Made by a program: the position numbers and the translations under genes. DNA of 64,000 nucleotides from Macrostomum hystrix (lineage: Eukaryota > Platyhelminthes > Macrostomidae): contig CATNEN010000011.1 of NCBI GenBank assembly GCA_950097015.1, forward strand, positions 3,872,501 through 3,936,500, in the 5' to 3' direction. The notes under the pieces were generated by a model that ran no database searches, was not told the DNA's origin, and worked only from the letters and a program-made list of their open reading frames with translations. Positions 21,701 through 33,149 of the stretch are shown piece after piece; the first letter of the stretch is position 1; every line of letters starts with the position of its first letter.

Positions 21701-23374
21701 GCCGCCAAAGTTGCCAAACGAAGGAAATTTCCTGTGACCTTGAGAAAGAAAGGAGAGAAATGAGTGGAATGCCTCCGGCGACCTTGAGGGTACCGAAAAA
21801 AGAATCTTCAAACGTGTATAATAGGAAAAATTATAAAGAAAAAAAATTAAGAAAAATTACTAAGAAAAAAAGCCCGATGAATTTTTTTTTTGACCTTGAC
21901 TTTTGACATGTTTAGAGTTTCGATTTCTAAAAACGGATCGAAACAATTATAACAAATTTAATTTCCTTCCTGCACCGAGAATCCAATACGGTGATGACAT
22001 CCCACTCTGGCAATTTTCCCATCAAAGCAAAGCCTCAAAACTGTTTTCGCAACTTCATAATCTTCTAAGAATCTTCGAACGACCGGTCATTTGCTTGCTT
22101 ACCAATACGGTATTTCAGGTAATTTTCACTTTCGCGGATGTGGGGTGAATACAAGTTCAAAAGAAAGAGACAGTTTCTATAAGTTGCCATGGAAACGGGT
22201 TAGAAAGATAGATGACTAAATATAGGAAGCGGCTTATAGAAAAGACACGGCGTGAAGGTAGGGAGAGAAAGGCAGAGAGGGCTGCACTAATGAAGCGAGC
22301 GGGCATTCGGATGAGAATTCGAAGACGCTCCTTACCTGCCTCGTTACTCGTTAAGAAACGAAAAAAATCTCGGCGAGGGGTGGTTGGTAACAGAGGTTCT
22401 CGAGGCGGGAAAGACAGAGACGGAGAGAGAAGGAAAAGTGAGAACGAACCGAAGACGAGCAAGCTCAGAATTAAGGATGGCCGGGAAGAGCTTCGCGTGT
22501 GTAGTCCTGCAGGTGCCGCTGCTTGGGCCCAGGGCTAGGCGAGACAGCAAGGATAGAAAATGAGATTGCTTGGCTATAGTCTCCCATTTTGAGGATTGAA
22601 AAAGGTAAGAGGAGAAAATGAAATGAAACACACAGCGAGGTGAGCGGGCAGAGAGACAGCCCCGTAGCTGCTTCGAGGCCCCAGTGACTGCTTGAGTGTC
22701 CGTTGCTCTTGCCCAGATTAAGATGAGGAAGTATATGCTCAAGCGTCCTTCCCGAATTTGCGTGTATTTTCCTTCTTCGGGCCTTGAATTTATTAATACA
22801 AAATCAAATAACCAATTAAGAGAGTGATTTCATTCCATTTTAGACTAGCATCGAATGGTTTCTTATCTTCTTTTCATATTGCAATGAAAGAATCAACATC
22901 TAGGGTACACTGCCAGCCTTGCTATGTACTCGTAATTAGCCGGGTAAATCAGCCGAAAACTGATTCCACCTTGTCAGCAATATGCCTTTAGTTGCTAACT
23001 ATTTAGCTATAGAAGCGAAATTGCGGCTTTGAAGAATAACTTAGTAATATGAGCGATCATGCAGGAACAAAGAGATGTACAAAAGCATGAAATATCCTAA
23101 TGAGAATGCAGGCAGAGTTCTTACAATAAGCTGCATATCTAGCAGTGCTTCTCTGTACTACCTTGAGAGGGAAAATAACGATAACTTTGTGTGAGGCGTT
23201 GTAAGTGTATGAATCACCATTAGCAAAGTTTTCTTGAATCGCGTTTTATATACTGAATATCTTCGTATTCTACGCGCGATGATAGAATTTATCAAAATTC
23301 TAAAAAAATACAATCTCGCTAAACAATGATTATCGACAAGAACAGGAGTTTTTATACACCTGTTCTCAAATAAA
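21701..23374. other. Intergenic, no gene recognised; purine-rich stretch 22220-22470
   Basis: The plus strand of 22220-22470 is very rich in AGA/GAG, which opens a basic reading frame (22212-22538) without domain features. The rest is ordinary AT-rich DNA. I see no RNA gene. Confidence 0.45.
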
Positions 23375-24920
23375 ATCACTGAATCTATTCTCAAAGAATC
23401 TCATATCTCACTGAATCTATTCTCAAAGAATCTCAGCTCTCACTGAATCTGTTCTCAAAGAATCTCAGCTCTCACTGAATCTATTCTCAAAGAATCTCAT
23501 ATCTCACTGAATCTATTCTCAAAGAATCTCATATCTCACGGAATCGATTCTCAAAGAATCTCAGCTCTCACTGAATCTATTCCCAAAGAATCTCAGCTCT
23601 CACTGAATCTATTCTCAAATAATCTCAGCTCTCACTGAATCTATTCTCAAAGAATCTCAGCTCTCACTGAATCTATTCTCAAATAATCTCACATCTCACT
23701 GAATCTATTCTTAAAGAATCTCATATCTCACTGAATCTATTCTCAAAGAATCTCAGCTCTCACTGAATCTATTCTCAAATAATCTCACATCTCACTGAAT
23801 ATATTCTTAAAGAATCTCATATCTCACTGAATCTATTCTCAAAGAATCTCAGCTCTCACTGAATCTATTCTCAATGGAATCTCATATCTCACTGAATATA
23901 TTCTCAATGGAATCTCACATCTCACTGAATCTATTCTCAAATAATCTCATATCTCACTGAATCTATTCTCAATGGAATCTCACATCTCACTGAATCTATT
24001 CTCAATGGAATCTCACATCTCACTGAATCTATTCTCAAAGAATCTCATATCTCACTGAATCTATTCTCAAAGAATCTCAGCTCTCACTGAATCTGTTCTC
24101 AAAGAATCTCAGCTCTCACTGAATCTATTCTCAAAGAATCTCATATCTCACCGAATCTATTCTCAATGGAATCTCATATCTCACTGAATCTATTCTCAAA
24201 GAATCTCAGCTCTCACTGAATCTATTCTCAAATAATCTCACATCTCACTGAATCTATTCTTAAAGAATCTCATATCTCACTGAATCTATTCTCAAAGAAT
24301 CTCAGCTCTCACTGAATCTATTCTCAATGGAATCTCATATCTCACTGAATCTATTCTCAAATAATCTCACATCTCACTGAATCTATTCTTAAAGAATCTC
24401 ATATCTCACTGAATCTATTCTCAAAGAATCACAGCTCTCACTGAATCTATTCTCAATGGAATCTCATATCTCACTGAATATATTCTCAATGGAATCTCAC
24501 ATCTCACTGAATCTATTCTCAAATAATCTCATATCTCACTGAATCTATTCTCAATGGAATGTCACATCTCACTGAATCTATTCTCAATGGAATCTCACAT
24601 CTCACTGAATCTATTCTCAAAGAATCTCATATCTCACTGAATCTATTCTCAAAGAATCTCAGCTCTCACTGAATCTGTTCTCAAAGAATCTCAGCTCTCA
24701 CTGAATCTATTCTCAAAGAATCTCATATCTCACCGAATCTATTCTCAATGGAATCTCATATCTCACTGAATCTATTCTCAAAGAATCTCAGCTCTCACTG
24801 AATCTATTCTCAAAGAATCTCATATCTCACTGAATCTATTCTCAAAGAATCTCATATCTCACTGAATCTATTCTCAAAGAATCTCAGCTCTCACTGAATC
24901 TATTCTTAAAGAATCTCACG
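23375..24920. repeat. 32-bp minisatellite, about 48 copies
   Basis: Units read CTCACTGAATCTATTCTCAA then AGAATCTCATAT or AGAATCTCAGCT. A variant with AATGGAATCTCA is interspersed. A run of variants including GAATATATTCTCAATGG near 23894 recurs near 24476, a higher-order step of about 580 bp. Confidence 0.96.
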
Positions 24921-24928
24921 GAAACTAT

Positions 24929-25330
24929 TCATCGGTAGAGGATCGAATTCCCAAGAAGGGCATTGTTTCTCACTCGAATTGTCTGAACAAGCCTGCCAAT
25001 GGTTCCCGTGTGCCTGACTGCAGGCTGCAGTGGAAGTTGCCGCTGATTCTGATCTCCTTCAGCATTTCGAATGACCGCGTTTGAAGTTGCTACCTCGTCC
25101 GCTCGATCATCGTCAAGGATGTCGCTCTCTCCGCTAGTCTCGTCGCCTTCTTCGTCAATGTCCTCTTCGATGACGATTCGATCCTCAGATGGTCCTGGGG
25201 TTGCTCGACGCCTGACCTGCTGCTGGTGCTGTTGCTGAGGCGAATCGCGGGTCTCAACCGTGTCCGCATCGCGCCGAATGGGTAATCCACCGTTACGCTG
25301 CTGTGCAGTTGAACTGCTCATAGTGCTCAT
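24929..25330 (-). CDS. Unrecognised small acidic protein, 133 aa
   Basis: An open frame begins at the ATG at 25330 (MSTMSSSTAQQRNGG) and ends directly at the edge of the 32-bp array. It has a Gln-rich patch (QQQHQQQ), an RRR basic cluster, a strongly acidic middle (IVIEEDIDEEGDE, DILDDDRADE) and a hydrophobic/basic end (TIGRLVQTIRVRNN). There is no signal peptide or membrane segment. Composition and length suggest real coding sequence, perhaps the last exon of a gene read leftward; an acceptor upstream is not obvious. No family recognised. Confidence 0.4.
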   Translation of the reverse strand: MSTMSSSTAQQRNGGLPIRRDADTVETRDSPQQQHQQQVRRRATPGPSEDRIVIEEDIDEEGDETSGESDILDDDRADEVATSNAVIRNAEGDQNQRQLPLQPAVRHTGTIGRLVQTIRVRNNALLGNSILYR

Positions 25331-26868
25331 CAGGATGTTCAGGAAAACTCGATATGACTTGACAGTCAAACAGTTACTCGCAGTTTTTATGCCTCGAAAA
25401 ATTTACCTTCTTCCCAAAAATTCTGTTCTCTTCTCCTCTCCTGCACCTGCAAGCAATGTCTATTTTTCCGTCAGCCAATCCGGAGTAGCAGCTGCTAATA
25501 TAATTTGCTGTTGAGAAAGAGATGGGAAGTGTGCGGCTCGTCCAGGTTTTTCGCGAGCCGGGAATGTGTTTCTATGGGAATTCGTACGACCTGCATCCTG
25601 CTGTCCTGCCTCTCTATGTCTGTATATAATCGACATCTCTATAATTTACTACCTAGTATAAATCACCATACAGTATACAATAACATGGGCATCATCACAG
25701 CCATAGAAGGTATCGCATTTAGTATATTATCCAATCATGTCAATTTTGCTAATTGCCTGGTTTTCGAATTGTATGTGATGTACATTGCGCAAGCACTGAT
25801 TCTGTGTCGTATTTGATTGATTGTGTACATGTACAGCTTCCTTCTAATCGTCTCTATTACTTTATTCCCAGTCAGTCAGCCGCTCATATCGTGCGGTTGC
25901 CCCTAAAATTGTTGAATTTAATATCACGCTCTCGGCGCGTGGCCTAGCTTGGCCTTGGCATGTTTAGGTTTGAACGGCATGACCTTGAATATCCGGATAA
26001 AATTCGTTTGTTGAATATCACGCTTCGAGTTCGTGGCTTGGCTGGACCGTAGATTGATGTTAAATCGGCAAAAGTCGATAGTTACTTTATCACGCTTTCA
26101 ATGCGTGCAATTTATACATAGGAAGATGATTGGATGCTAAATCACACAATATGTACATTTTCTATTTAATTCGATTAAGCACTAAATGCTATACAGATCT
26201 CTACAGCGTTTTTAACGACTTTGATCTCAATCGCGAACATACCACTGCTGCGTGGCCAAATAACGTGGAAACAATAGTTTTCTAAATAAATATATTCTTT
26301 TGCTTTCGCAACATTCAATCAAGGAAGAATTTAAACGCTCAAATTTGAGACTAATTATACCTACTGAAAGTAGATACTGTCGAATTCTAAAGATAAATAA
26401 GTAATCAGAATTTAAAAAGAAAGCTTTTTTTCAATTTGTGAAAATGAATAAGAAGTATAAAATAGAATTTGCCCAACTAATTGAGTTTGTACCACAAAAC
26501 AACAATTCAAATTCAAATTTACTTAAGCAGCTAAAAAGGAATAACGGCTTTTGCATTGGAATCAATCAATTATTAGATTTACTTATTGTGCGGCAATACA
26601 TGATAAAACTGTTTAAATATATTAGTAAGTACATGAGAGTACAGTTATACATTTACAGATGGGTGAGCGATACACAAAAGACAATTAATTAGCTTTTAGT
26701 AGAAAAACACAAATTATTATCAAAATTGATAACCTCACCGGATTTAAAACTAATGTATAGCCATTTTTTATTTGTAATTTATAAGCTGTAGAAAATTATA
26801 AAAAACAATTTAACAACAACAATAAAGCGTTGATAAATAATAAGATTACGTATATAATAGCTGATTAA
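25331..26868. other. Intergenic, AT-rich, nothing firm
   Basis: Degenerate short repeats around 25890-26110 share ATATCACGCT and GCGTGGC words. An 84-codon AT-rich ORF at 26438-26692 looks random. No RNA gene or promoter element is supported. Confidence 0.45.
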
Positions 26869-27295
26869 CAGTAGAACTACCAAGGGGGGATATTTCCCCA
26901 CCCCTGACAAATTTTTCTGCTGCACCCGAACGGAACAATGCAAGCACACGAAACTCAAGAACACGGGCCAACTTTTTGTTGCGCATCTTCTGAAACAAGA
27001 AACAAGTCGCCAGCTCTTCAGACCGTCGAGATATTCAATGTTTCTGGCCGAAGGTCCTATTTTTCCCATAAGAGCTAGTGTATTTCATACACCCCTATAC
27101 ACGAATTTGCACTGCGCCTCAGTGCGGCCTTTCCAGACCTTCAAAATTTATATAGCATGTCACCCGAATGTGCCTGCATCATCTCCGACGGTTAGCTTTC
27201 AGGCGCTGCCAAAAAATGTTCTCTGGGGGGGGGGGGGGGGGAAATCCCCCCCTTGGTAAAAAAACGGGCGGCAAAATGGCTTGGTAGTCCTACTG
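26869..27295. mobile_element. TTAA-flanked non-autonomous DNA element, copy 1
   Basis: TTAA lies at 26865-26868 and at 27296-27299. The ends are inverted repeats: CAGTAGAACTACCAAG on the left and CTTGGTAGTCCTACTG on the right. No transposase. TTAA duplication is the mark of piggyBac-type transposition. The element includes a 17-G run (27225-27241). Related copies lie at 29040-29422 and 59034-59594. Confidence 0.8.
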
Positions 27296-27703
27296 TTAAA
27301 CAAATCTATGACTGGCTATAATCTTGAGATTCATTAAACAAAACAAAGTTCAACGTGGACTCAATTACAAAAAATCCCAAATACGTTATTTTCTAAACAC
27401 ATCCCTTTTAATAATATCAATAAACCGTAGATACAAATACTGGGTAAACAGATTAACTGTGGGATGCAAACTTTTACTGGGAAAAATTTATATTTACTGA
27501 CCAAAAAATTCTGTTTCGTCTTATTTTTGGTTACTTAATTAATATAAATTTATTGATAATCTCTTAGTAAATAAAATTTCGCAATCTTTGGTAACACTCA
27601 ATGCTATGAGCATGCACAAAATAAATAGTAGACTGCTTTCATACATACTGTGTCTTAACGACTCTAAACCGAATGGAGGGGAAAAACTGGAGTTAGCCAA
27701 GAA
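27296..27703. other. Rap1 3' flank, no other gene seen
   Basis: AT-rich sequence downstream of the Rap1 stop codon (minus strand), expected to hold its 3' UTR. No other feature recognised. Confidence 0.5.
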
Positions 27704-29799
27704 TTATAAAATGATGCACTTCGATTTCTCTCTGCCGCCGCCGCCTTTTCCTTTATCGTGGCGAGACTTGCCACCGTCGGCTGTTTTGCGATCAATTTGA
27801 CGCACTAAATCGAAGAATATCTGTCAATGCAAAGTGGCAGGGGGTCTCTTCTAAGGATCTGGGATAATGGAATCCCAACCTAAGAATTTGGGATGATGAA
27901 ATCCCAACCTGAAGATCTTGGACGAAAAAATCATAAACTAAGGATTTGGGATGATGAAATCCCAATCTGAGGATCTAGGATAATGGAATCCCAACTTGAG
28001 GATCTGGGATGATGGAATCCCGACCTGAGGATCTGGGATAATGAAATCCCAAACTGAGGATTTGGGATGATGAAATCCCAACCTGAGGATCTTGGATGAT
28101 GAAATCCCAAACTGAGTATCTGGGATGATGGAATTCGTAACCTGAGGATCTGGGATGAAGGAATCCCAACCTGAGGATCTGGGATGAAGGAATCCCAACC
28201 TGAGGATCTGGGATGATGGAATTCCCAACCCGAGGAACTGGGATGATGAAATTCCTAATCTGAGGATCTGGGATGAAGGAATTCGCAACCTGAGGATCTG
28301 GGATGATGGAATTTCCAACCTGAGGATCTGGGATGATGAAATTCCTAATCTGAGGATCTGGGATGATGAAATTCCTAATCTGAGGATCTGGGATGATGAA
28401 ATTCCTAATCTGAGGATCTGGGATGATGAAATTCCTAATCTGAGGATCTGGTATGAAGGAATCCCAACCTGAGGATCTGGTATGAAGGAATCCCAACCTG
28501 AGGATCTGGTATGAAGGAATCCCAACCTGAGGATCTGGGATGAAGGAATCCCAACCTGAGGATCTGGGATGATGGAATTCCCAACCCGAGGAACTGGGAT
28601 CATGAAATTCCTAATCTGAGGATCTGGGATGAAGGAATTCGCAACCTGAGGATCTGGGATGATGGAATTTCCAACCTGAGGATCTGGGATGATGAAATTC
28701 CTAATCTGAGGATCTGGGATGATGAAATTCCTAATCTGAGGATCTGGGATGGTGAAATCCCAACCTGAGGATCTGGGGATGTAGTATCTCCTAATCAAAG
28801 GATATAAAATACTTTTAAATGTATGTTTCATTGTTGCATGCAACTAAGCAAACTTACCTCCTGCACATTCAGCTTGGCCTTGGCTGAGGTCTCTAGGAAG
28901 GCGCAATTCCACTGTCTGGCCAAACTATGGCCCTGCTCTTTGCCGACAGTTCTCTCACCCTCGAGATCGCACTTGTTGCCAACAACTATTATGGGCACCT
29001 GCGAGACGATGGGGGGTGGGCAAAGTGCGCTGTGTTGATGGGTGACGAACTTCCAAGTGGGGGGAATTTCCCCCCGGACAAGTTTTTGCTGCACCCGAAC
29101 TGAACAACACAAGCATACGAAACTCAAGAACACGTGCCAACTTTTTGTTTTACATCTTCTGAAACAAGAATCAAGTCGCCAGCTCTTCAGACCGTCGAGA
29201 TATTCATAGGTTTGATTTCTCCCATAAGCGCTAGTGTATTTTATAAATCACTATACACGAATTAGCCTTGTCAGGCCTTAAAAATTGTCAGCAAGTCACT
29301 CGAATGCGCCTGCATCATCTCCGTCTTCGATGGTCACCTACCTTTATCTAGACGGACCGCTCGACCTTCAAGGGCTACAACATGTGCAAATAGGTCCCAG
29401 AAATGCCTTGGTAGTCATAATGTTATAGAGTAGTTTTACTAGGTGAGCAGCTAATTAAACTGTTAATCAACTCACCTCATCTGTATCCTTAACTCGCAGA
29501 ATCTGCTCTCTTAGCTCATTTAAATCTTTGAAGCTGGATTGAGAAGTGATTGAATAGACTAACAGAAATCCCTGGCCATTCTTCATGTAGAGATCTCGCA
29601 TTGCAGTGAATTGTTCAGTGCCAGCCGTGTCTAGAATCTCCAGCATACACTGGCTGCTATCAATCTCCACCTGTTTGCGATAGCTGTCTTCAATGGTTGG
29701 ATCGTACTTTTCAACAAATATTCCCTGTACAAACTGTACAGTTAGGGCCGATTTGCCCACTCCGCCAGAGCCAAGAACAACTAGCTTGTATTCGCGCAT
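27704..29799 (-). CDS. RAP1: Ras-like small GTPase Rap1, 193 aa
   Basis: Membrane-anchored GTPase controlling adhesion and MAPK signalling. Minus-strand exons 29799-29476, 28998-28858 and 27820-27704 all meet at codon borders (108, 47 and 38 codons plus stop). Exon 1: P-loop [10 protein letters not shown], effector loop YDPTIEDSY, and [13 protein letters not shown] with the Thr typical of Rap at the position of Ras Gln61. Exon 2: [10 protein letters not shown] and [10 protein letters not shown]. Exon 3: [12 protein letters not shown], a Lys/Gly-rich hypervariable tail, and the CAAX box CIIL, whose final Leu predicts geranylgeranylation. Everything needed is present, so the gene looks functional. 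Intron 1 carries a TTAA element; intron 2 is a 30-bp minisatellite. Confidence 0.97.
27835..28795. repeat. 30-bp minisatellite, about 31 copies, Rap1 intron 2
   Basis: Unit GAGGATCTGGGATGATGAAA then TTCCTAATCT, with an alternative form having GGAATCCCAACCT. The array fills almost the whole intron. Multiple-of-three spacing creates long spurious minus-strand ORFs. Confidence 0.96.
29040..29422. mobile_element. TTAA-type element, copy 2, in Rap1 intron 1
   Basis: Its interior matches copy 1 closely (TTGCTGCACCCGAACTGAAC, AGTCGCCAGCTCTTCAGACC, GTCGAGATATTCA). The right end GCCTTGGTAGTCATAATG has a decayed border (TTAT instead of TTAA), and the left end is degraded. Confidence 0.75.
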
Positions 29800-29822
29800 A
29801 GCTTGCTTTTAGTGTGTCTTAG

Positions 29823-30169
29823 CTGTGTGTGTTAAACTAATGCTTAGTTTGCAGTCTGCTGAAAATAAATTGAATTTTTTTATTCACTGTGAATGAATAG
29901 TTTTATTAGTCGTTCCAACTCTAGAAATAAAAAAATAATGGCCTTTGCATGACTATATGTCATAAAATAGTTAAATAACATAATTTAATAAGTTGTACTA
30001 TACGAGCCATCTCGCCTTAAACCTAAGCCCTTGAAAATCTTCACAAGTATTATTTAATATATCCACAGCCTAAATCAAAATTTTCAGCAAAATTGACTGA
30101 AATGGCCGCGAGAAATCTGCGATCAAACTCTGAACCCCCACTGCATTTCCTGCATTCTCCAAGGAGCAG
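29823..30169. other. Rap1 5' flank
   Basis: AT-rich sequence upstream of the Rap1 start codon, probably containing its promoter and 5' UTR; no specific element can be named. Confidence 0.4.
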
Positions 30170-30669
30170 TCAAGAGCCATAATGCTATTCTTCTTTCGCC
30201 GAAGCTCTAGCGCCAGTTGAAGCTGCTGCTGAGATGAAGACCATACTGTATGATAAAGCTCCATCCCTCAGCACTGTGCACAAGTGGTTTGGCCGCTTCA
30301 GAGCCGGCCATTTAGATTTGGTGGACGAGCCAAGAGAAGGTCGTCCAAGAAAATCAACGGACTCCTTGAATGTGGCTGCTGTGCAGTCTGCTCTGAACGA
30401 GGATGCAAGACTGACCGTCGAGATGATGGAGGAGAGTCTGGGCATTGATGCCACATCGATCTAGAGGATTCTGCACGAAGATCTTGGTGTCACCCAGAAA
30501 GCTGCCAAATTGGTGCCACGTTGAAAACGTGCCTTCCATTGAAAAGCTGATTTCAGGGGTTGCCTTGATAGCTGGCTGCAGCGCATGCGGAAGTGCATCG
30601 AAATCGGTGGCAATTATGTTGACAGATCAGATTGAGATGCTGATTAATGTGACGCAACCGGCTTTTTAA
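30170..30669 (+). pseudogene. Internally deleted mariner transposase
   Basis: The N-terminal DNA-binding part is clear: STVHKWFGRFRAGHLDLVDE, then PREGRPRKST. After the second helix-turn-helix region (RILHEDLGVTQKAAKLVPR) the sequence jumps to a C-terminal segment (WLQRMRKCIEIGGNYV). The DD34D catalytic core is deleted. Stops interrupt the frame. Exact element ends were not found. Confidence 0.8.
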
Positions 30670-31172
30670 TATCTGCTTGCTTCCCATCATTTTCTACATA
30701 CTTTAAAAAACATTTTATTTAAAAAAATATAAACTAATGTCTAAGAATAGTGCATGGCAAAGTTACAAGCCAGGATATTTTTCTCTGTACTTAGTCAACA
30801 CTATAGCAGTCTTATTCATGCAACTTGATGACAGCTAGCTACTAAAGTAATTAACAAGTAAATGTGCATATGATAGGTCTGTTTCCAGCATGAACAAAAT
30901 CTGATTAAGTGCTGGACTAGGTGCTGCAACTTAACCTACACTAATTTACTGTCTTAATTGAATGACCATTAGCACAATAATAGCATACATTCAATTGATT
31001 TTTTAACAACACACATTACTGACTTTCAGTGACCTCTAGAGAAAGTACACACTAAGGTATTTCATTTAAGAAGCTCAATGTTGTCAAAGAAATTGAGATT
31101 TCCATGCAGAAGATAAGATTTCAAACTGAGATACATTTGTTGCTTATGTGACTGAGAAGCTATAATCTACTA
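30670..31172. other. Between two mariner copies, nothing recognised
   Basis: AT-rich sequence, no ORF or repeat structure of note. Confidence 0.5.
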
Positions 31173-32134
31173 CGAGGTGCATTCAAAAAGTTCTTTTCGG
31201 TCTTTTGGCATTGTTTTGTAAATGACAGAACAAATATTTTTTCGAATGCTGCAAGTTAAGTTTATGGCCTAAGCCTTCCTGAGTTTTTAAGCCTTAGCTG
31301 GTGACTGTGTCTGAGCTACAAACAATTTTTTAAGCTACCCTTCTATTTTTTGGCCATGGCAGAATCTTTTTCAAAGCAAGACGTTCGGAGCTTGATGAAG
31401 TTCCATTTCCTGCAAGGAAAGAAACCTCCGGAGATGTTTAGAGAGCTTCAGCAAGTGTTTGGTGACAGTGCACCAACTGAACAGACTGTTCGAAAGTAGT
31501 TCCGGTTGTTCGCTGAAGGCAGAGAGAGCGTCGAGGACAACGACCGCTCTGGAAGACCGATGACTGCCACCAACGAGACCATGGTGAAGAAAGTGCATGA
31601 GCTCCTGGATGATGATCGGCAACTGACTTGCAAAGAGCTGTCAGAAGATGTCGGAGTGGCAGTGTGCACACCATTCTGACAGAGCGTCTCAACCTGCAGA
31701 AGAAATTCAGCAAGTGGGTGCCACACCTGCTGACAGATGAGCAGAAGATGCAACGTGCTCTGGCCGCCACCAACCACCTGCGCCATTTCCAGCGAGAAGG
31801 AGAGAATTTTCTTTCGTCCGCCCTACTCCCCCGATTTGTCACCCTGTGACTTCTTCCTATTCCCATCTGTGAAGAAGCACCTTCGGAGCATTCGATGCGA
31901 CAGCGTCGAGCACACCAAAGCTGCTTGCCAAGGTGCGGTGCGTGAAACGGACGCGAGAGGCATGGGTACTGGAATCAGAGGTCTGGTGCATTGCTGGCAG
32001 AAGTGCAAGGACATTGGCGGTGAATATGTTGAGTGACCGAATGACATTGAATGACCTAACAATGCTTTCATTGTTCCATACGTTCTTTGTTAATTTTTGC
32101 TGAACACGGAAAGGAACTTTTTGAATGCACCTCG
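31173..32134 (+). mobile_element. Mariner element with intact inverted repeats and deleted transposase
   Basis: Ends are perfect inverted repeats (CGAGGTGCATTCAAAAAGTT at the left, its complement at the right), each next to TA (31171-31172, 32135-32136). The 962-bp element is shorter than the usual 1.3 kb. The transposase starts MAESFSKQDVRSL, contains SGRPMTATNETM, has stops, and after a deletion resumes YSPDLSPCDFFLFP, which holds the last catalytic Asp, ending KDIGGEYVE. It could only move with help in trans. Confidence 0.9.
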
Positions 32135-32559
32135 TATATATGGTTAGATGATGTAGCATGAGAAAATGGCATCAGTGCATTGTTGAGTACCCTGTCCCAG
32201 TTCAAAATTGTTTTACAATACCTGCCTTTAAAAGGAACACACCAGGAAAAAATGTATGAACTTCATGGTTTGGTTTTCAACCTGGCTTAGAGCATTGAGC
32301 AATATAGTTACCAAATATCAATAAGTGAGACAAAATGGCTTGTCAAACAATGATTTTAAGCACAATTCTAAGAATTTCAATCTGCTTTTAATGATTATTT
32401 GTCAGTTCTCCTTTAAAGCTTTTGCAATTGAGCATATTTAGTTTATTGCATTGTTACTTTTATGATGATATCCCAACTAGTCTATTTTGGTGGAAGAGCT
32501 GGCTATATAGTAATTTGCAAGGCTCAAGTGCTACTACTACCTTCAACTTCTAAGGACAA
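32135..32559. other. Nothing recognised
   Basis: AT-rich DNA between the mariner copy and the Gypsy remnant. Confidence 0.5.
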
Positions 32560-33115
32560 GGCATTGGAAGTGACACAGACAGACAAAAAACCATAGTTGA
32601 AAAGTCCATTGCAGACCAATCATCTGCCATTCTGGAGGAAGATAAGTTGTCAGTGCAGAATGATGGCAATTGTCTAGAGAAGGGCACCTGGGCTGTCATG
32701 CCTCAGGCTTTAAAAGAGCCTGCTCAACCTAACCCACTTTGGACACCTTGACACCAGTCAAAAGAAGCAGCACTGCAGAGGCAAGAAGCAGTCTAGTGGC
32801 CAAATTTTGATAGCAATATTGATAACTTCCTGAAAAATTTCCAGCCACACACTATGAGCAAGAAGTCCTTTAAACCACTATGAATGCTGCTCACTGTTCT
32901 GCCATTTAATTCTGGTGGTTCACAACCTGCATTTGAAAATGGCCAGAATTTACATACTTGCCATCTGTGACCTCTACACAAGTGATTAACATGCTTAAGT
33001 CATTGTTTGCCAGATGGGGACTCACAAAGGTCATCAACATGTATGATAGGCCAGAGTTAGGGTTAGGGCACTTGATGAGAACTGGCACTCGATTAGAACT
33101 GGCACTCGATTAAAA
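32560..33115 (+). pseudogene. Ty3/Gypsy-type integrase remnant
   Basis: With frameshifts, fragments resemble retroelement integrase: WPNFDSNIDNFLKNF (end of the zinc-binding region) and WPEFTYLPSVTSTQVINML followed by KSLFARWGLTKVI (core domain). Stops and shifts are frequent. No LTRs were found. A short degenerate repeat of AACTGGCACTCGATTA follows at 33075-33125. Confidence 0.55.
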
Positions 33116-33149
33116 CTGGCACTCATACTTTTTTGTCTAAACCTACACA

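Noticed and set aside
22212-22538. Basic 108-codon ORF
   Set aside because: Arises from a purine-rich strand with AGA/GAG runs; no domain and no splice or start context.
26438-26692. 84-codon AT-rich ORF
   Set aside because: Composition equals background, no recognisable motif.
27225-27241. Seventeen-G homopolymer as a regulatory G-quadruplex
   Set aside because: It lies inside a TTAA element next to CCCCCCC and may be a length-unstable or misassembled tract; no functional claim is supportable.
27938-28843. 301-codon minus-strand ORF of IPDPQ-type repeats
   Set aside because: 30-bp minisatellite in Rap1 intron 2; Rap1 exons on both sides are in another arrangement and join in phase.
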